A program made the position numbers and the translations under genes. The notes below the pieces were generated by a model that was given only the letters and a program-made list of their open reading frames with translations, ran no database searches and was not told where the DNA came from. Positions 23,465 through 35,981 of a stretch of 52,835 nucleotides of DNA are shown here, piece by piece. This stretch comes from Paramacrobiotus metropolitanus. Taxonomy: Eukaryota; Tardigrada; Eutardigrada; Parachela; Macrobiotidae. The stretch's first letter is position 1; each line of letters starts with the position of its first letter. The DNA is taken from assembly GCF_019649055.1 (NCBI RefSeq), contig NW_026570540.1, forward strand, positions 1 to 52,835, in the 5' to 3' direction.

Positions 23465-25038
23465 CGAGGACATTTGGGTGCTGTGAACATACCCTGCACG
23501 ATTAGGCTGCGATGAACAGCCGGCTCAATTAATGGCACTTGGCAGTCGATTGCCTCAACCGTGTATGCCATCCTGGGCGGCTGGCAAACCAGCCCGTAAT
23601 GTTACGAAATTGGTCGCATCCACGGTTTTAAACAGATTTTCTCCATAGACTGGTATGCTAACTTCAGATGCGTGTCATTCTTGATTATGAAAATAGAACT
23701 GTTCAAGTCGTATGCAAACGACAGAAAATTAATTTTCACGATTTTGAGACCAAAGAAGTTGTGGTTTGTAGCAAATGAAACAAGTTACAGCCATTTTAGT
23801 TTTCTCGTAGACTTAGCATACAATTCACGATCAAGGGTCCCACGCGGCGATTCTATGCTGTCACTACGAGAAACTTCAAACAGCTGTAACTTGTCTTTCA
23901 CGCCATAAACTGCAACTTTTTTGGTGTCGAAAATCGTGAAAATAAATTTCTGCCGTTTAGTATATGACTTGAACAGTTTCATTTCAAAATCAAGAAAACA
24001 GGCATCTGAAGTTAGCATACCAGTCTATGGAAAAAATCTGTTTAAAATCCGTGGATGCGATATTCATGTTGTCCCAGGCTGATAGAAACTGCACGCCGAG
24101 CCGCTCGGCTCGGCTCACGAGCTCTCGGCGCTCGCGAGCACCTCGAGCGAGCAGGCGTCGTTTTGCGAATTTGCAAACGAGCTGAGCAATAGAAAAAAAA
24201 TTGCGAGCGAGCCGAGCGAGCGGGATGGTCAGGTGCGAGCGATCGCGAGCCTACATTGTTGCGAACTGGAGAAGTTTCTAGTACAAAATTATATTGACCG
24301 ACCTGAAAAAAGGTCTTAAACGACCGTCACCTTCGCTTCGCGCGAGTGATTTCTAACTTTCCTAGACCGGTTGGGACTCAGGACTAACCTTTGATATTTT
24401 GTACTCGTAGATAACAAAACATTATTTGACGGGTTTATGAATCAGTTGAATGCTTCCTGAGAAAGGTGCATTTTAATTTTTTTAGCATTCTATTATAATT
24501 ATGTATTTATTTCAGGCTAAATTAAGAAAACTACATCCAGTTGAAAATTAGAGAAATGTATTAGCGAAAAATGAAAACTGTAATGAAACGGACTACCAGT
24601 ATGGAGATATAAATGACTGTCTCTGAACATCCAATTACACTTACTGAGTCTTTGTGTTGGTGAAACGTTTGGTATAAGTAATTCGTGCAAAAAAATTGAT
24701 GCGTAAATTACAAATTTTTGCGATCTCACGAGCGAGCCGATTTGCCAAAATAAAATTACGAGCGAGTTGAGCGAGGCGGAAACAAAGAAAAATTGGAAAA
24801 CGAAGCGAGTTGGCGAGCGGCGGTTTGGGAGCGAGCGAGTTGAGCGAGCAGGAAGTTAAAAAAGCAGAAACGAGCGAGTTGAGCAGCACTTTTGCTGCTC
24901 GTGCAGGGCTCTACGGGCTGGTTTGCCAGCCGCCCAGGATAGCATACACGGTTGAGGCAATCGACTGCCATTAATTGAGTCGGCTGTTCATCGCAGCCTA
25001 ATCGTGCAGGGTATGTTCACAGCACCCAAATGTCCTCG
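23465..25038. mobile_element. Nested palindromic element FB3 (1.57 kb) flanked by TA
   Basis: Outer TIRs of ~140 bp start CGAGGACATTTGGGTGCTG and include GCCGCCCAGGATAGCATACA on the right. Each end is preceded or followed by TA (23463-23464, 25039-25040), suggesting a TA target. Inside the left half lies a second, complete palindrome (~23610-24065) whose arms share TAGACTGGTATGCTAACTTC. The remaining interior is flanked by GAGCGAGC-rich low-complexity stretches (24090-24260 and 24720-24900), also in inverted orientation. No coding sequence recognised. Confidence 0.7.
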
Positions 25039-25040
25039 TA

Positions 25041-25633
25041 GTGCCCCTACACTGCGCCACAGTTTTCCTATCCTCATGTTTTCTTATGCTTCTGATGATT
25101 TCTTATGTTTTCTTACAATTCTTATGCTTATTACAATTGTTAACTTCTAATACAGCAGTTCTTATGATTGTTTTTAAGGATGCATTTAAAGTTAACATTG
25201 GTGGCAGAAATAGGCGACACGTTTTTCGTGTGACTGTGCCAAGTGTTTTGGAATCAGGGATAAAAGTTACGTTACCACGAAAAATAAAGTCAATATTCTG
25301 GGCTCGGTAAAACGGTAGATTGTCGCAGTGTTAGGCATTCAAGTTCGCGAGGCTAACTTATGCACGACAGAGGAGTGTAATCATTTTATCAAAAATCAAC
25401 GGTTAGCACTGTACAGAGTATGTTAAGCAGCACTCATCAAGCAAATGTCAAAGAAAAATAGGGATAAACGCACTACTAATTATGGTAACTAAAAAACTGG
25501 TTTTCGATGGCCGCGGTTTGCGGATGGCGAACGTCTGGTTCAGGAAATTTCAGACAGACAACCCAAGCAAAAAATTGAGAAGCACTTACATTTGGGCAGG
25601 CAGAAAGCGCGCGCACAAACCGCGAATGATAGG
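25041..25633. other. Spacer, T-rich
   Basis: Contains a degenerate TTTCTTATG-like simple repeat (25070-25135) and no supported gene. Confidence 0.4.
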
Positions 25634-26127
25634 CTACGGTTTGAGAATCGGCGGTGGGGCCTGTGCTGCTGCTGCACTGATCTGCGCAAAGGTAGGCTTC
25701 GGCGCTGTAACTGCCGGGATGGCGGTTGGCTTGGTTGTCGAGCCGGGGGTTTGCGTGTGGAGGTGGTTTCCTCGTCACTGGCAGCCTCGGTAACCGTGAT
25801 GGCGGGCCCGGGCATTTCCCCTGAAGCGTCGGATTTTTCTTGTTGGAACACTCGCAGTGTCTGTTTCTGCACAGTTCCTCGGTGCACCCTTTGAAGCAAT
25901 GGCTGTCCCTGTGGCATACCTTGCCAAGGCAAGTTTGACCGAGTTGTTCTGCAAAAAGGCCCAAAACACTCGCGTTATCATCATGCACAGCACGGTAGTT
26001 GTTATCATGTACATCGTCTTGTACGTCATCATCATGGTTGCAGCAATGAACAGCACGTTAAGGTCACTTACCGTCGTCAGCCGAGGCCGCACAGGACTAC
26101 GCAGAAGAACAGGATAAAAATCCGCAT
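25634..26127 (-). pseudogene. Cys-rich secreted protein gene A, frameshifted
   Basis: Paralogue of intact gene B (45893-46360). Exon 1 (26127-26072) encodes MRIFILFFCVVLCG and ends at GGTAAGTGACC, the same donor context as B. It is 56 nt long instead of 76, giving the wrong phase and an in-frame TGA. Exon 2 starts at 25948 after TTTTTGCAG and holds the Cys block TCLGKVCHRDSHCF, then EELCRNRHCECSN. After GKCPGP the frame shifts (to ITVTEAASDEETTSTRKPP) and shifts again before the end TAIPAVTAPKPTFAQISAAA, stopping at 25634. At least three frame breaks make this copy non-functional as read. The Pro/Ala/Thr-rich tail is conserved despite them. Confidence 0.75.
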
Positions 26128-26275
26128 GTTTGATCACTTTGATGGAGGGAAAGAGAGTAGAATTTTAGAGGTTAGCAGCTGGAGCTGTTGGTAGCGGATG
26201 CCGGCTTTATGTTCCATTCGTCCTCATTGCCGATCAGCTGCTTCAGCACTAGCATATCGCATCTTCACCGAAATC

Positions 26276-27938
26276 GTGACCGACCAAGTCGTCGCATAAA
26301 ATCTCGTCGCGGGACACTTCGTCGGCCACATTTAGTCGCGAAGACATTTAGTTTCTGGACAAGTCGTTGCTAGTCAATTTGGTCGGGAGATATTTGGTCG
26401 CGAAACATCCGGTAACACGGACACATCGGGGTCAGACATTTCGTCGGCGCGACAGTTGGATAGGCAATTATGTAACGGAGGGGCGCTCCGCCCTCCTGAG
26501 TAGCTATTCGCTGTTTCTGGGGATTTCCACCCCGCACATTGCTGCGCTGTTTTGACGGATCTGCAGCACAGGTGCACTGGCTGCAGAATCCTTCCTTGTT
26601 AGTCTGGTGTTTGCTGCGCCACGGTGCGCATTAGATTCGGCAATAAAGCCTCATCCGGGTTCACCGCTGTTTCGCTGTCGAGGATACGCGTGGCGCCCAT
26701 ACGGCCCCGCGTTATAATTATTTTAAAAGAAAAATTTTATTTTCAGTTTAAAAAACACCGTCGTTTGACTTCGAATTAATTTTATTGAGACCGGCATGTA
26801 AGATTACACATTTCCGTATATTTTTAAATTTCTAAAACCATAGTAATTACATGGTAAATAAATTATACACAAACTTAAGTTGCCGATTTGTACATAGTGC
26901 CTTTCTTGTAATACACTAACGAATCATAATACGACAAACTATACTAATCCATTTGCTACTCGTTACGTGGTATTAAATAACAAATATTACACTAATAAAT
27001 CAACCTAGTTTTTGCTCTTTCACTGGCAAAAATAATGCAGAATTAACAAACAAGCGAGATCCAGTTTGGTTATTTATCCCGGTTGTCTATCTCCGGCTTA
27101 TAACCGACTCTCTATTTGGAGCTAATTCACAGAGAAATCACAGCACGGACAGTCACCCTCACTTTCATTTACCCGAACAGATGTCGTTCCAGTTCCCATC
27201 ACACATTTTGATTATGTGATATAGGGGCTGGACCGAACCAACCTCCGTTTCCACACACTGACACAGATAAGATACAAAAGGACGATGATCGAGTCGTTTA
27301 CTGTTGAACAGCAATAAAATTTAACAATGCCTTTCTCTTTCTGACTTACTGTTGCTCTTTTTCTCTTAAGATTGTAAAAGGCAGGCAAGTCTGGTTTAAT
27401 GTCTTTAAAAGTCGACGCTGGAGCGTGCCAAAATCACACTTCGAAAATCTTACGACAACGGTGCTTCCAACATAATTACAGTTTTGCTAGTTTTTTTAAC
27501 TAAAGCGCCAACCTAAACAAACTTGGCCTTTCGATTGATTTTATTCAGTTATAAATTATGATGGCTGGATACAGTTTTTCTTTTCTTGGTAATGTTGGTA
27601 TTTGTTTTATTGTTAGTTAAACTGTTTTTATCCCTTAGTAATTTGTTTTGCTGACAGAACATGGTATTCCGTTTCGTAATAATTCCCATTAAAAAACCCA
27701 AAAAAATGCGGCGCAACGAAAAGTCCATGCGGCGATTTATCCATGCGGCGAAATGTACCAGTTAAACAACGAGTAGATTTGCAACCAACTGTCACGACAA
27801 CGAAGTATCCCAAAACGAATTGTCCATATAACGAAACATCCTAACACCAATTGTCCCCCGACCAAAAGTCCTTTAAACGAAGGTGTCCCCGACGAAATGT
27901 CCCGCGACGAGCTGTCCCGTGACGACTTGTCACGTAGC
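26276..27938. mobile_element. Mutator-like TIR element (1.66 kb) with 10 bp target duplication
   Basis: CACCGAAATC occurs at both borders (26266-26275 and 27939-27948). The paralogous region at 39191-39240 reads straight through the same sequence (TCTTCACCGAAATCTGATG) and is an empty site. Terminal ~200 bp are degenerate inverted repeats built from AAGTCGTCGCGGGACATTTC-like words, matched inverted on the right (GAAATGTCCCGCGACG). A 9-11 bp duplication is typical of Mutator-like elements, so that assignment is an inference. The interior has a GC hairpin (GGAGGGGCGCTCCGCCCTCC) and an AT-rich half (26710-27940), with no recognisable transposase. It splits the upstream module of Cys-rich gene A. 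Confidence 0.8.
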
Positions 27939-27948
27939 CACCGAAATC

Positions 27949-28366
27949 TGATGTCGGTTGAATACCACGGGTAGGTCTCAAGGACCTCGCTCCGAGAAAA
28001 ATGTTGGCCAAAATGCAAGTTGGCGCTTTTAAACGTGGCATGCCCTTCACGCGTTTCCGACTGGAAGCGCGGCACGATCGCCACATACAAGCTACAGCCG
28101 CGTATTCCCATGCAAATCTTCATGCTGCAATTCCGCTGACTTGTGAGGTTTACCCATTCGGCTTCTTTCTAAAGCGGCATCGTGACAAAGTGGCAGTGTA
28201 ACGCCGGAGAGTTTCTCCGGATTCTTGCCGCGCCTTAGTCGACATGTACAGTTTGTAAGCCGCAACATCAGTCCGATCGACACGTGACGCGATAACCAAA
28301 AGTAAAACTATCCGATAACGGAGCAACCGCAACGGTTGCAATATCCCTGTTATTATATGGATGCAT
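27949..28366 (-). repeat. Upstream module of Cys-rich gene A (distal part)
   Basis: Before the insertion at 26276-27938 this was continuous with 26128-26275. It is similar, in the same orientation relative to the gene, to the regions upstream of genes C (39065-39606) and B (45201-45892). The distal edge is GCAACCGTTGCGGTTGCTCC. The small ORF conserved in the other two modules is disrupted here: its ATG is replaced by AGG-type sequence and a frameshift follows. Confidence 0.65.
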
Positions 28367-28453
28367 CAACTTAATAACGATAACGAATGCGATATTTAAC
28401 GATAATGTGGTACCAGGAACAACGTATGATATCATTCATCAAAATGTGTTAGT

Positions 28454-28933
28454 TTAGTTAGCTTGTTCAAGATTCAAGATTTGTTCATATAATTTTAGAA
28501 TATAATTCGCTACGTTTTCGCTGGTAATTTTGCAGTATAATTTCCGGTCAAGAAAAATTCCCAGGTTTTTCACGTGATCACAATTTGGGACAGGCATATT
28601 GTCAATAGTATAACGATACGGACAGATAGGGCTTTGTTTCTTTGAAAAGTGAACGTGAGCCGACTTGGTCGCATTAAGACACAGGCTTTTGCTTGCAAGC
28701 CATTTGTGTAACAGCGTTAGGTCTTCCAGAAGTAGGTCACTGTCAGATTTGTCAGTGATCGGACGAAACCCAACGATGTCATCGGCAAAAATAAAAGCAA
28801 CACTACCGTTCTTCAGCGCTAACCTAGTGCTGTTTAAAACGCAGATAAACAATAAAGGCCCTAAAACAGACCCTTGAGGGACACCGCTGTAAACAGATAG
28901 GCAGTTTGGAAATTGTACCATCGACACAGACAC
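28454..28933 (-). pseudogene. LINE reverse transcriptase fragment (jockey/CR1-like)
   Basis: A 159-codon frame begins in the RT core: SVYSGVPQGSVLGPLLF (motif 4 region), then FADDI (catalytic YADD-type box) and a LGIFLDRKLYC block. The fragment lacks the endonuclease and N-terminal RT on one side and the C-terminus on the other. It lies immediately downstream of LRR copy 3 on the same strand. It differs in sequence from the LINE at 39739-42595, so it represents a separate family. Confidence 0.75.
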
Positions 28934-29114
28934 ACTGCAACCGGCCTTTCAGGTAGTAAGAAATTAGGTGCAAAGTTTTTTAGGCAACGCGCCCTGATAG
29001 AAGCGTTTCCCGACGGCAGGTATAAAGTTTTAGCCGAGAGTAACAATAGTTCTAGCGAAAAATATACTCGCAAACCAAGAGTGCCGGTTCATTGAGCTGC
29101 ACAGTGCAGTAGTA

Positions 29115-30008
29115 TCAGGGAACAGTACACATTTCCGCGTTTCTCGAAAATGCGGTTTCCGTGAGGTTGATGCTTTCGGCACCCATCGGAATTGGCTCCG
29201 CACAGTCAATGGGTAAAAATATGTCTTCCCGATTGTACGGTCGGCTTGTGAGATCGGTCGGATAGGCCCACACTTCACCCGAGTCAACCGCCCCGTGCAA
29301 CAGCCGCGTGTTATTCGCCCACCAGTGCCGGAACCACTGGAAATCGCAGCCACAGTGCAGTCGCCACAAGTAATCCCTGATCCGCGGCCGAAATGTTTGC
29401 TCAAAAACACGTTAAAATAGAAGTCACCTTCTGGTAGCAACAGGCGCAGGTCGGGGAGAGCGCCAAATGCGTCGAATTCCAGGCTGCGCATTGTAGTGTT
29501 GGCCAGCACTAATTGCCTCAACTTCGGTATACGCTGGAAGTCGCTCCGTTGCACAACCAGGTCGCTGCAACCCCAGACACCGAAGTACAAAAGACTGCTC
29601 ATCCGGAGATCGGCCGCCGCTTGCGTCCCACGGCTTCCGGAGCAGCCGGACACGTCGAGGCTGACAATCGACAGCCGAATCGGAGCTATATCGGCAGATG
29701 TGAGATTCCAGCGCTGAATGATATTCAAGTTGTTGGCCGCTGCCTTTGTTTCGCCATCCCGATTGCCAGTTCTCGAATTTCGCGTAACTCTGGCTCACTG
29801 CGGTAGTCAGGTCGCCAAAAGTTGTGTTTCCTGCAACTCCCCGGCGGTAAGTGAAAATTGTTGCAGTCATAAAGATCACGTTGTAGTCACCAGCATTTGA
29901 CAATTGACAGTATCTGACATTCGGTCTCCGTTAACGGCTCGCTCGAAAATGTTTGGAATTCGTCACCGCGTTCACCCCAATCGACAGAGGGGTCATGACC
30001 TTCTGGGC
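29115..30008 (-). pseudogene. Secreted LRR gene, copy 3 (module 2 only)
   Basis: Matches exon 3 of copy 2 (48980-48082). An acceptor (GATTTCAG) ends at 30009 and the frame then reads GDEFQTFSSEPLTETECQIL. A TGA interrupts it at the position of a Tyr/Ser pair in copy 2 (KCW*LQRD versus KCYSLQRN). A shift follows near the NIIQRWNLTSADIAPIRLS block, and another occurs after LRLLLPEGDFYF, before RLHCGCDFQWFRHWW and the end TAFSRNAEMCTVP. The LRR-like (FDAFGALPDLRLLLPE) and LRRCT-like (CGCDFQWFRHWW) elements are clear. Module 1 is absent; upstream sequence is the 5' end of a Helitron, which may have removed it. Confidence 0.75.
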
Positions 30009-30035
30009 CTGAAATCAATCATGAATCTGTAGAAA

Positions 30036-33000
30036 TCCTATATATTAATAAAATAAGCCTTAGCGAATTTCATTTCTGTCACCCTTGTTTGAGCGAGCCA
30101 CTGAACCAAACTTTGATGTCCTTATGTCATTCAATAGCGCCCAGCTTATAGATTTGCAGAAACCAGTCAGTTTTTCGAAAGTATGTAAGGTTTAAGAGAA
30201 ACATTCAAAAGAATTTAACATAAAAAGTCTATGGGAAAAGTGGAAAACTCACCACTGCAAAATCCTCCACACCACCACTGTAACACACTGATGCTACCTG
30301 TCATCTGTCCAGTATAGTAATTGCCTACCGCAGCAGGAAACCACAACCGTAATTTAAGCAGTTGCCGGACTATAGGGGTTGACAGCACTGTATCATTACG
30401 AGTACTGTTACTGTGCTGCCAAGTGAATTCCGCCCTTTTTCGTACAGCATGCTAGACAAGAGCTGTATGGACGGCTCTAGCGTTCAGTGGGTTCACTGTC
30501 TACAGGCTTATGAACTGCCTGAACAAGCAATTGTTCAGGCGCAGCTGCAGCTGCAGTTTTATTCGTACCGTCTGGCAGTGCGTTCCCAGTTCAGTTTACT
30601 CCACGCTCCGGGAAAACTGTTTCTGCAGTTTGTAGTTGACGCTTACGTCAGAGTAGAAGGAAGCCGCTTACAGTTTATCCGACTTAACCAAAAACATTTG
30701 CGTGCCGAGTCGTATGCCGGCCTGCTGGATCACATCAACAGTATTGCCGCCGATAATAATGTGGCTGCCGGCAAAGTCGTGGTGCTCGCATGAACTTTTA
30801 TGGGAAGTCCCAGAAACATGCAGCAAAATTACCAGGACGCTATGGCAATTGTCAGACGATACGGTAAACCCGACCTGTTTATCACGTTCACCTGTAATCC
30901 CCAATGGCCAGAAAATCCCCAATGGCCAGAAATTAAAGAAAACCTTCGAAAATGGGAACGCGCTCAGTATCGGCCAGATTTGATTGCAAGGTACCGTAGT
31001 TCCTTTTGATCCATTAAAATAAAACAAGTGCATGCATAGACACGCAATTAAGAAAATATTCATGGAAAATAAATTAAGTGGCATTGCATGTTAATTTGTT
31101 TTCAAAATTAAAAAGTTTTCTTCAGTTTGTGCCTGCAGAGGAAATTCTATTGCCAAGGATGCACGAATAGCCTGCAAATTCGCACAAAATAGTAGTATAG
31201 GTAATCGGCATATTACCGGCATATGTGTGTAGTACAATGGTTAGGTATAACTTAGGAATATATTACGTAACACAAAATACAAAGAAATCTGTTGAGAATA
31301 TTACGTACTTCTATCGAGATATTTAGTATGTAATTATGCGGTATTTGCTTCACAGAAAAATTATTTAGTGGTTTCTTTAGGGTGTTCAAGTTGAAGCTGG
31401 AGGAACTCATGCTGAACGTCATTAAGAAGCGAATTTTTGGGAACGTTACGGCTTATGTATATGTTATCGAGTTCCAAAAAAGAGGTTTACCGCACGCCCA
31501 CATTTTGTTAATCTTGGATTCTGAATCAAAACTCCGGAACATTGAAGATATTGATAGAACTGTGAGCGCAGAATTTCCTGATCCCGTAGGCTGTCCACGA
31601 CTTTTTGATGTCATAAAGACAACCATGGTTCATGGGCCGTTTGGAAAGCTTAACCCAAACTCACCGTGTATGAAGGACGGAAAGTGCAGCAAGGGATTTC
31701 CGAAAGAATTTTCGCCGGCTACTAAAGAAAATGGAAGCGGCTACCCAATTTACAGACGACGCGATACTGGAAGCACGGTGATAATCAACGAGGTGCCGGT
31801 CAACAATCAGTGGGTAGTTCCCTATAACAGTTGGTTGTCTTGCAAATTCAGTGCCCAAATCAACGTGGAAGTGTGCACCAGTGTCAAGTCTGTAAAATAC
31901 CTATTCAAGTATGTCTACAAGGGCTACGACTGTGCGAATGTCAAGATCACGCAGCGATTCCAGTCTGCAGATGCCGGGACTTTAGTCTGGGATGAAGTGG
32001 ATACGTTCCTGAATGCCCGATATGTGAGCGCTCCTGAAGCTGTGTGGCGGCTCAATGAAAATAAAATGCACAAACAATCCCATAATATCGAGCGCCTCGC
32101 AGTGCACTTAGAAGACATGCAGAACGTTGTGTTTGAGGAAGGAAACGAAGTGTCTGCAGCAGCAAGAGCAGCAATGTCGAACAGCACACTAACAGCGTAT
32201 TTTGCTCTTAACCGGAAAGCGATGCAGCTAAGTTGATGCACTATATCGACATTCCGGAGCATTTTGTTTGGAACGTTCGGGCAAGAAGTGGGAGCCCCGA
32301 AAACGCGGTGGGGATACCGTTATCGGGCGCATGTATGCAGTATCGCCGTCAGGCCGAGAAAGATTCTTCTTGCGTTTACTGCTACTACATGTAAAGGGTA
32401 AGTGAGAAGAAGCGTTAACATAATACACATTACATAGAACAGGGGTGCATCGTACAAATCTGGATTACGATTTACGCTCATATTGCTTTTTGCGTTTTTT
32501 GAACATTGTTAACGAGCAAACAGGTCAAACAATATAGCAACGTTTTTTTACGCGAAATAAACCGGCAAATGGTATCAACATAGTGCGCATACAGAAAGAC
32601 TTATCTGTACGCGCATGCGCATACGATGACTTTCACACGCTTGCCTTTTCGCTTTTTGACACTGGAAGCCAAAGGTTTTTCTACATGGTCGTGAACATTC
32701 TATTACATTTTTATCCCTACAGCTTACATAAAATCCTTTTGCTGAAGGATGTGATGAAACGGTAAACAAAGGTGTACGAGCGTGTGTGAAAGTGAAAGTT
32801 TTCGTGAATGTACGACAATTCACATCTAAAAGAAGTGACCTGTATGTACAGGTCACATCTTTAAGCATCTACTACAACAGGGTGTGTTTAAAGCTCTCAC
32901 TTTCGTATGAGAAGATAATTGTTAGTAATTTTAGGAGCAACGTCCCATGCCTCATTGCGAACAGTGGATGGAGTACCGTATGACACCTATCAAGAAGCAG

Positions 33001-34060
33001 CGAAAGCACTTCAACTTCTAGATGATGATGCCAAATGGGGTGCATGTTTAGCCGAAGCGAGTCTTTCCAGTATGTCGAAATCATTGAGGGACATGTTCGC
33101 GTACATTTGTGCATTTTGTATACCGGCCGATCCTAACGGACTTTTCGAAGCGCATCAAGAACATTTGATGGAGGACTACCGGCGTACTTACTCGGAAGAG
33201 GAAAGTAGAACAGGGCTCTATGGGATGTTGAGTGTGTCCTGATTCTGCATGGATTTACCTGTGAACAGATAGGACTACCGAAGCCAGCCCGTCCTGTTCA
33301 CAATATTTGTGATCAGTACAACACAGAAAAAGAGGCTGCAGACGGTGAAAGACTGTAGCTGACGCTTAACCAACAGCAAAGGGAATTTGTTCGTGAAGTT
33401 ATGCATTCGGTAGAAACTGCCTCTGGCCCGAAACAATGGTTTCTGGATGGCCCCGGTGGAACTGGTAAAACTTACGTGTACCGTTGCTTGGCTCACATTC
33501 TGAGAGGGCAGGGAAAGACGGTGATAATTGTTGCATGGACCGGGATTGCAGCGACACTGCTCCAAGGTGGTCGCACCTGTCACTCCGCATTCAAATTTCC
33601 TCTGAATCTGGATGAGTATTCAGTGTCCAGTATGAAACCGAGCTCCTTAGAGGCGCTACGGTTGCTAGATGCTGCCCTGATTATTTGGGACGAAGCACCA
33701 ATGGCACCTAAACATGGCCTTTCGACGCTTGACCGTCTTTTACGTGATCTGACGAGGAATGAACTTCCATTTGGTGGGAAGGTTATAGTATTCGGTAGCG
33801 ATTTTCGGCAAGTCCTTCCAGTTGTACGGCATGGGTCACGCACAAAGATTGTTGAAGAAAGCATTGCTAAGTCCACTGTGGCCGTGTATTACAACCAGAA
33901 AGTTAACGGTGAACATGCGAACTGACCAGAACAGCAAGTCTTTAGCAAATGGCTCCTGGAGTTTGATGCCCGTAACAGCGGTTATCGCCACATGGCCTCC
34001 AACAAGTCACCCAACTGCGCTCTTCCACTGCGGGAAGCCCGAATAGAAGAGGACCGCCCA
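30036..34060 (+). pseudogene. Autonomous-type Helitron relic with two introns
   Basis: The probable 5' terminus is TCCTATATATTAATAAAA preceded by A, in Helitron style. The coding relic runs from ~30413. An N-terminal Helitron_like_N region and GSPRNMQQNYQDAMA lead to DLFITFTCNPQWPE, where NPQWPE is duplicated in tandem. Intron 30991-31380 (GT-AG, phase 2) precedes VFKLKLEELM. The HUH rolling-circle motif is RGLPHAHILLIL. A frameshift near 32288 is followed by LRLLLLHVKG and a GTAAGTGAG donor; intron 2 ends with TTTTAG before GATSHASLRTVDGVPY. The PIF1-like helicase has Walker A GPGGTGKT, Walker B IIWDEAPM and SDFRQVLPV. A TGA at 30793, a stop near 33356 and frameshifts near 33880 disable it. 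Late helicase motifs and the 3' end were not found. Confidence 0.85.
32400..32935 (+). other. Intron 2 of the Helitron gene
   Basis: Donor GGTAAGTGAG and acceptor AATTTTAG bracket 535 bp of AT-rich, non-coding sequence between conserved helicase-upstream blocks HVKG and ATSHASLRTV, which are contiguous in Helitron proteins without this intron. A short hairpin GTGACCTGTATGTACAGGTCAC occurs at ~32836-32857. Confidence 0.7.
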
Positions 34061-35981
34061 CCCTAGCTTCATAGTCCCGCAGAAATGTGCGATGGTTAGG
34101 TGCCGGCAGTGCGTTAATCCAAGCGCCGGAGTTACGGTGTAAAACAGCCAACAGCAATGCTTTGTGTCTCTTTCATGGCAACCAGCCTCAGCGAAGACAC
34201 AACAAAGTCGATTGATGGTCGATCCCAGTGTTACGGTGTATACTGTAACCGTGTGTGACGGCGTAATGCTGCGGTGTTGTCTTTCATCCGAAAATAGTTT
34301 CGTCACCGTTCCACATCGTGCTAATTGATCTAACGGATTTTTCAACCTGTGGTTTTTCAAGGGTGATGACCTTACAGCGTGGAAACGCGATACGTGTGAT
34401 GGGAACAATCCCAGAGCAGGAAAACATCGAGGTAGTGTTCTTGGGCAGGGTGTAAAACCTGGCAGTGGCACCTGCCAATGGCACTGCCAGCGGCATGGCA
34501 TGTGCTAAAAACTGGAGACTCTGGCAACTGGCAAACGATAAAACCTGGCAGATGGCACATAAACTGTGGCATCACCTACAGACTGTATAAGCGGGTGTGG
34601 AGACGCATAATTCATGAAAATGTGGCCAGTACAAATCAACTTATCATGTAAAGTGCAAATAGCATTGGCTAGGTGCATAAGTAAGCGCCGGCACACAAAA
34701 TTTGGAAAGGTCACACTGCATTTGCCGTTTCCGCAGTACCACAGTGACAAAGAGTTACGAGACGCGTTAAAACTACAGCAGTGGTACTTTCAGATCTAAA
34801 TTGTGTAAAAGGAGCACAGGGCTGGCGGTTGAAAGTGGTTGTTAAATCCGTTAATTAATTGCACAGCTGTATTGAGTGTACTACTGCGGACGCTGCCCCC
34901 GATGCACCACAAATACAAACTGTAGCCGTAGGTGTAACCCTGTGCAGAAAGAACCAAAGAAACCATAAGTGCAGCCTACAGGGTTTTGCCAGTCCAGCTG
35001 CACAATTTTAACCGGTGACACTGCAACTTTACTGTATTTGGTAGTAAAGTCGCAGTAACAAAGCAATTGAAAGCATGCAACAGTCATAGTAAGAAAGCAT
35101 TCAATAGTCACTGCTACAACGTTTTCCCATTACAGTAAAACCTGTGTAATCTGAACACCTCCGGTTCCTTGAAAAGTGTTCAATGTAAGTAATGTAACCA
35201 AGTGTTCAAAATTCGCAGTAGCTTTTGCAGTATACGAGACGCGCCGGTTCCTACACGGGCGTTCAATATTCGCAGTTGTTCAGTTCTCGCAGTTGATTAA
35301 TCTCACAGAGTTTACTATGTATTTTTGTTGTGCACCGGTTTTATCCTCCATATGCTAAATATCTTAGATGTAAAGGTCATCTAAAATTGTTCCTGCGCAC
35401 CAACTGCCAGGCTGGATGCTTGCCGTACAAATGTAGTAATAATATAACAGCGAATCATTGTTAACCACAGCATCTCTTTGCGGTCGATGCAAAATAGATG
35501 TATGCGAAGATGAATACATCGCACTATTTGCCTTACATTTGGGACTCCGTTATCAATATTCTGCAGCGGTGCCAATAAAATTAACACCTTACTATCTAAA
35601 AACCTTGCATGCTCTTGCCCAGTGACGCGGATAATTTATTCCTGACGCCTGAGTGCATTTGACGCCTATCCAGATTGCGATCTACACTGTATATTGCCCC
35701 GTGTGGGATACACCAGACCACCAAACCAGAGAAGACCGACCAAAACTAATACATATTACTGTATATGCCGAAGGCCATGCACCAGACTTTTAGACATAGG
35801 CTGGGCCGCTGTAGTAAGTGTATTGAAATACTGTATACAGACAAACAGTTTACTGCAATTAACCTTATCGATAAGTTTGACTGTTTGAGGTGAAATACTG
35901 TCTAAGATGAGGTTTAAAATGAAGAAGAAGATGTTAAAATGAAGAAGAAGATGAAGAAGAAGATGTTGAAGAGAAGATGTT

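Noticed and set aside
24090-24260. GAGCGAGC-rich stretch as coding or CpG-type promoter
   Set aside because: It is low-complexity and repeated inverted within FB3, so it is part of that element.
25482-25894. Plus-strand ORFs over Cys-rich gene A
   Set aside because: Antisense shadows of the frameshifted coding sequence; similarity to gene B lies on the minus strand.
34007-34501. 164-codon minus-strand ORF beside the Helitron
   Set aside because: It crosses the FB4 boundary and TIR, has no motif, and is opposite to the Helitron frame.
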